A stretch of DNA of 52,438 nt, taken from positions 1 through 52,438 of the IMG/VR virus record IMGVR_UViG_3300023179_000147; one strand, given 5' to 3'. How positions within the stretch are numbered: the first letter of the stretch is position 1; each line of letters starts with the position of its first letter. Of the stretch, positions 50,564-52,438 are shown one piece after another. The notes below the pieces were generated by a model. That model did not search any database and was not told where the DNA came from. It saw nothing but the letters and a program-made list of their open reading frames with translations. Source of the stretch: a virus. Position numbers and translations under genes: made by a program.

Positions 50564-50934
50564 TGGAGGTGCCCGGAATCGAACCGGGGTCCAACACAAC
50601 TCAATCATACTCCTCTTTCACAGGCTTGGAATGGATTTATCGACACCATCCTCGTCTAGAGAGTTCCAGGTTTATACCTCAGCCCGGGGCTCTCAACCTA
50701 AAAGGTCCTGGGCACCACCCTCCCAGGAAATCCACCCCAAACAACGGGGGGTAACTGCATTGTCTGGAACAATTCTTTTTCTAGGCTGTTCCCACCCATT
50801 CCTCAGGCCGCGAGGGCGAGAGGAGAGAGGCCGTTATCGTTGGCATCTAACGCCACTTGGATTGAAACCGGATCCTCGTGCACCGGTGCCTGCAGATTAT
50901 GCTCTTGTTGCGCTGTCGAAACCTTTTCACCCCC
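50564..50934 (-). ncRNA. ssrA: transfer-messenger RNA (tmRNA)
   Basis: A 371-base one-piece tmRNA that rescues stalled ribosomes and tags unfinished proteins for degradation. The 5' end GGGGGTG (50934-50928) pairs with CACCTCC (50571-50565), forming the 7-bp acceptor stem. The T-arm is CCCGG-TTCGATT-CCGGG. The 5' part has the typical GGTTTCGACAG after the acceptor. A bulged helix-2 can form between GCAGGC and GCCTGT. The tag frame at 50803-50844 reads ANDNGLSPLALAA followed by TGA, preceded by UUAGAU before the resume codon GCC. Candidate pseudoknot stems (TCCTGGG/CCCAGGA, GAGAG/CTCTC) lie after the tag. The 3' end reads ACAA after the stem, so CCA must be added. The mature 5' end overlaps the TGA of the upstream gene. 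Confidence 0.96.
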
Positions 50935-51181
50935 GAGATTTTCTTGACTTTGCTTTATTTATGTTGCTCAGATCATCCTTTAGAATTTGAATCTTGCGAG
51001 ATTCACTCTCTGTCCAGTTCTTGAACAACAGACTCTCAGCCTTCTCCTGCTCTTTCTCAAGAGCAGACAGGATGGGTTTCTTTAACTTTTCTAGAATAGC
51101 AGCATTGTCTGCTGCATCGGCTGATCTAACAAGAGTCTCATAGACTCTCAGCAGCTCTTCGGGCGCTAGTTGTACATTCAT
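50927..51181 (-). CDS. small helical protein whose stop overlaps the tmRNA
   Basis: An 84-residue, charged, probably all-helical protein (EELLRVYETLVRSADAADNA, LEKEQEKAESLLFKNW). Its TGA (50929-50927) lies inside the 5' acceptor strand of the tmRNA, so processing of the tmRNA cuts this mRNA within its last codons. The ATG at 51181 overlaps the end of the next gene upstream by 4 bases. No known family. Confidence 0.72.
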   Translation of the reverse strand: MNVQLAPEELLRVYETLVRSADAADNAAILEKLKKPILSALEKEQEKAESLLFKNWTESESRKIQILKDDLSNINKAKSRKSRG

Positions 51182-51735
51182 TCATCTTCTCCCGATGCTT
51201 GGAATCCCACACATGACCCCTGGGTAAAGAACGACGTCCACTGCTTTGGAAGCTTCTTTGCAATTTCAAATGTGTGGTATGATTCACCATCATATAGTGC
51301 AATCTTGCCTTCCCCACAGACGACTGCAGTGATACCTTCGATGATAACAGTCGAGTCATCGATCAGGGCATCGACCTTATTCTGATCGTCTTCGGTGATA
51401 TCAAACTCAAGTGTGACTTTATCACCAGTGGGTGATTTCACAAAGATGGGCTTAAGTCCATGTGCAGCTTCAGGTGTAACAAAGTAATCATAGTTAACAT
51501 ACTCTTCTGAGTCTTCATCATCTGAGTAGTCATCCTCTTCAGGAGGTCCATCGTCTTCATCGGATGAAGCAATTTCGCCCGTTGATTCTTCAGAATCATC
51601 AGGCTGCAGCACAGAATCAGCTAGCTCACTGAGAATTTCAAGAGCTTGTGATTGATGTTCACCCAACCCCTCGCCCGCTGTATTGTGGAATAGGATCCCG
51701 TATAGGAAGAGTGCTTCTTCTTTTGAGAGTTTCAT
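51178..51735 (-). CDS. acidic hypothetical protein
   Basis: A 185-residue protein with a helical N-terminus (LSKEEALFLYGILFH), a strongly acidic low-complexity middle (residues about 48-80, mostly Asp/Glu/Ser), and a C-terminal beta-rich domain of about 100 residues (VTLEFDITEDDQNKVDALID, TVIIEGITAVVCGEGKIALY). I recognise no family. AGGAG lies upstream of the ATG at 51735, but rather far (10 bases). DNA mimicry by the acidic part is possible but unsupported. Confidence 0.75.
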   Translation of the reverse strand: MKLSKEEALFLYGILFHNTAGEGLGEHQSQALEILSELADSVLQPDDSEESTGEIASSDEDDGPPEEDDYSDDEDSEEYVNYDYFVTPEAAHGLKPIFVKSPTGDKVTLEFDITEDDQNKVDALIDDSTVIIEGITAVVCGEGKIALYDGESYHTFEIAKKLPKQWTSFFTQGSCVGFQASGEDE

Positions 51736-51763
51736 GATCGCGTTGCTCCTGTTAAATAAGAAT

Positions 51764-51788
51764 CGGGAGCGCCATCCATGCGCTCCCG
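51764..51788 (-). terminator. hairpin after the gene at 51815
   Basis: CGGGAGCG (51764-51771) pairs with CGCTCCCG (51781-51788), an 8-bp GC-rich stem. In the minus direction ATTCTTATTTAAC follows, a weak U-rich tract. Probably a partial terminator between the genes at 51815 and 51178. Confidence 0.65.
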
Positions 51789-51814
51789 TCCCAGTCGTCT
51801 ATCTAACTTTTAGT

Positions 51815-52078
51815 TCAGATGGACTTACCAACGAACTGATAGTGCTTCTGCAACGCTCGGTAGAGCGTACGCGCCGTACGGCCGTCGAAGCTGTAGGAAT
51901 CTCCGTCCGGGGTGTCGATGAAGAGCATCGTCGACTCACTGGTCGGGTTCGTGGTGACCGCAACGTTGACGCTGCCCTCATCACGGCGGTGGGTCTCTGT
52001 GCGGAGCTTACCGCGGCGGTCCTCACGGCTGCGGATTGAAGCGTTGCGGTTCTGTGCTGCGTAATTCTTGTTCGACAT
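51815..52078 (-). CDS. small hypothetical protein
   Basis: An 87-residue protein. The first 35 residues are basic and probably disordered (RNASIRSREDRRGKLRTETH). The rest looks like a small beta-alpha domain (STMLFIDTPDGDSYSFDGRT, then LYRALQKHYQF). GGAGAATATTGAA before the ATG gives a usable ribosome-binding site. It starts one base after the stop of the gene at 52080. No family recognised. Confidence 0.72.
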   Translation of the reverse strand: MSNKNYAAQNRNASIRSREDRRGKLRTETHRRDEGSVNVAVTTNPTSESTMLFIDTPDGDSYSFDGRTARTLYRALQKHYQFVGKSI

Positions 52079-52079
52079 T

Positions 52080-52430
52080 TCAATATTCTCCTCGAGACGT
52101 ATTCAAGAGCGTCTCGTTGTTGTTATCATAGTAAGTCGGAGGTGCCTCCTTGTTCAAGGCCTCCATTGCGTTATTTTCTTCTTCAATCTGGACCGCTAAC
52201 ATGTCACACCACACCTTAGAGTAGACACGAGCCCTCTCGGGTGAGTGTCGATCATAGACTGAATCCTTGAAATTGTCATAGTCGACATCTGCAACGATCC
52301 GATCTAGAGCTGCCGCCCAACGGTGCTCAAGAACCGTAAACCGATAGAGATAATCAGCGCTTGGGGTCTGCTTCACGTCAGACTCCTTGAGCCCTAGAGT
52401 GTCGCCGTAACGGGCAATCAACGCCATCAT
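52080..52430 (-). CDS. hypothetical protein near the right edge
   Basis: A 116-residue, helical, charged protein rich in aromatic residues (YLYRFTVLEHRWAAALDRIV, ARVYSKVWCDMLAVQIEEEN). No family recognised. The frame is complete: GAGGTGAC lies directly before the ATG at 52430, inside the window. A second ATG follows at once. It is the first visible gene of the operon that includes the tmRNA; the true operon start lies beyond the right edge. Confidence 0.72.
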   Translation of the reverse strand: MMALIARYGDTLGLKESDVKQTPSADYLYRFTVLEHRWAAALDRIVADVDYDNFKDSVYDRHSPERARVYSKVWCDMLAVQIEEENNAMEALNKEAPPTYYDNNNETLLNTSRGEY

Positions 52431-52438
52431 GTCACCTC

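Noticed and set aside
50543-50608. N-terminal extension of the small protein at 50357
   Set aside because: The extra residues are a translation of the tmRNA 3' end. An ATG with a good ribosome-binding site at 50542 is the real start.
50529-50990. Plus-strand open frame of 153 residues
   Set aside because: It lies across the tmRNA gene on the opposite strand. The RNA structure explains the sequence better than a protein does.
1-52438. CRISPR arrays, insertion sequences, integrase, attachment sites and ordinary tRNA genes
   Set aside because: No regularly spaced repeats, transposase or integrase motifs, or cloverleaf tRNAs other than the tRNA-like part of the tmRNA were seen on reading both strands.

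Overview
The window is a gene-dense stretch of the genome of a tailed phage with a contractile tail (myovirus, T4-like in gene content). It has two tail-sheath genes, a tail-tube gene, neck proteins in T4 gp13-gp14 order, a 1,839-residue tape measure and baseplate genes. It also carries a phage replication set: DnaB-type helicase, 5'-3' exonuclease, RecA/UvsX, gp32-like SSB, short family-A polymerase, dUTPase and class II ribonucleotide reductase. Genes are packed with 4-8 bp overlaps and most lie on the minus strand. No bacterial housekeeping gene and no integrase is seen. The gene style (class II RNR, fibres built of repeats, many short acidic proteins) recalls uncultured aquatic myoviruses. 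The host cannot be named from the sequence.

Region 1 (1-15.1 kb, minus strand) is nucleotide metabolism and replication. In transcription order, from high to low coordinates, it holds family-A polymerase, HD hydrolase, methyltransferase-like protein, a small protein, SSB, RecA, dUTPase, a small membrane protein, an actin-like ATPase, 5'-3' exonuclease, DnaB helicase, an intein-containing B12-dependent RNR, a Vsr-like homing endonuclease and a small helical protein.

Region 2 (15.1-30.2 kb, minus) is baseplate and tail assembly. It has a hub-like protein, a gp53/LysM-like protein, a repeat-bearing baseplate protein with a membrane-like helix, a small protein, the tape measure, and a gp26-like chaperone whose gene appears to use a +1 frameshift into a second reading frame. 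Region 3 (30.3-31.5 kb, plus) is a two-gene fibre/LamG cassette. Region 4 (31.6-45.0 kb, minus) holds, in transcription order, a J-domain protein, connector and neck proteins, two sheath paralogues, tail tube and two small proteins. Region 5 (45.1-47.9 kb, plus) is a fibre gene of distinctive base composition and a small helical protein. Region 6 (47.9-50.0 kb, minus) holds two fibre-like proteins. Region 7 (50.1-52.4 kb, minus) is a string of short unknown genes with a complete tmRNA gene embedded in it.

The least expected features are: (i) a phage tmRNA whose mature 5' end overlaps the stop codon of the gene before it; (ii) a 7-mer, ATACTTA, found eight times by eye on the two strands, always between genes or at a gene junction and always pointing into a downstream gene, a candidate late promoter; (iii) a probable +1 programmed frameshift (UCG UUU CUU) in the tail-assembly chaperone gene; (iv) an intein placed exactly at the RNR catalytic cysteine, with a free-standing homing endonuclease just downstream; (v) an actin-like ATPase gene next to a small single-pass membrane protein gene; and (vi) a recurring N-terminal amphipathic motif on several otherwise unrelated small proteins.
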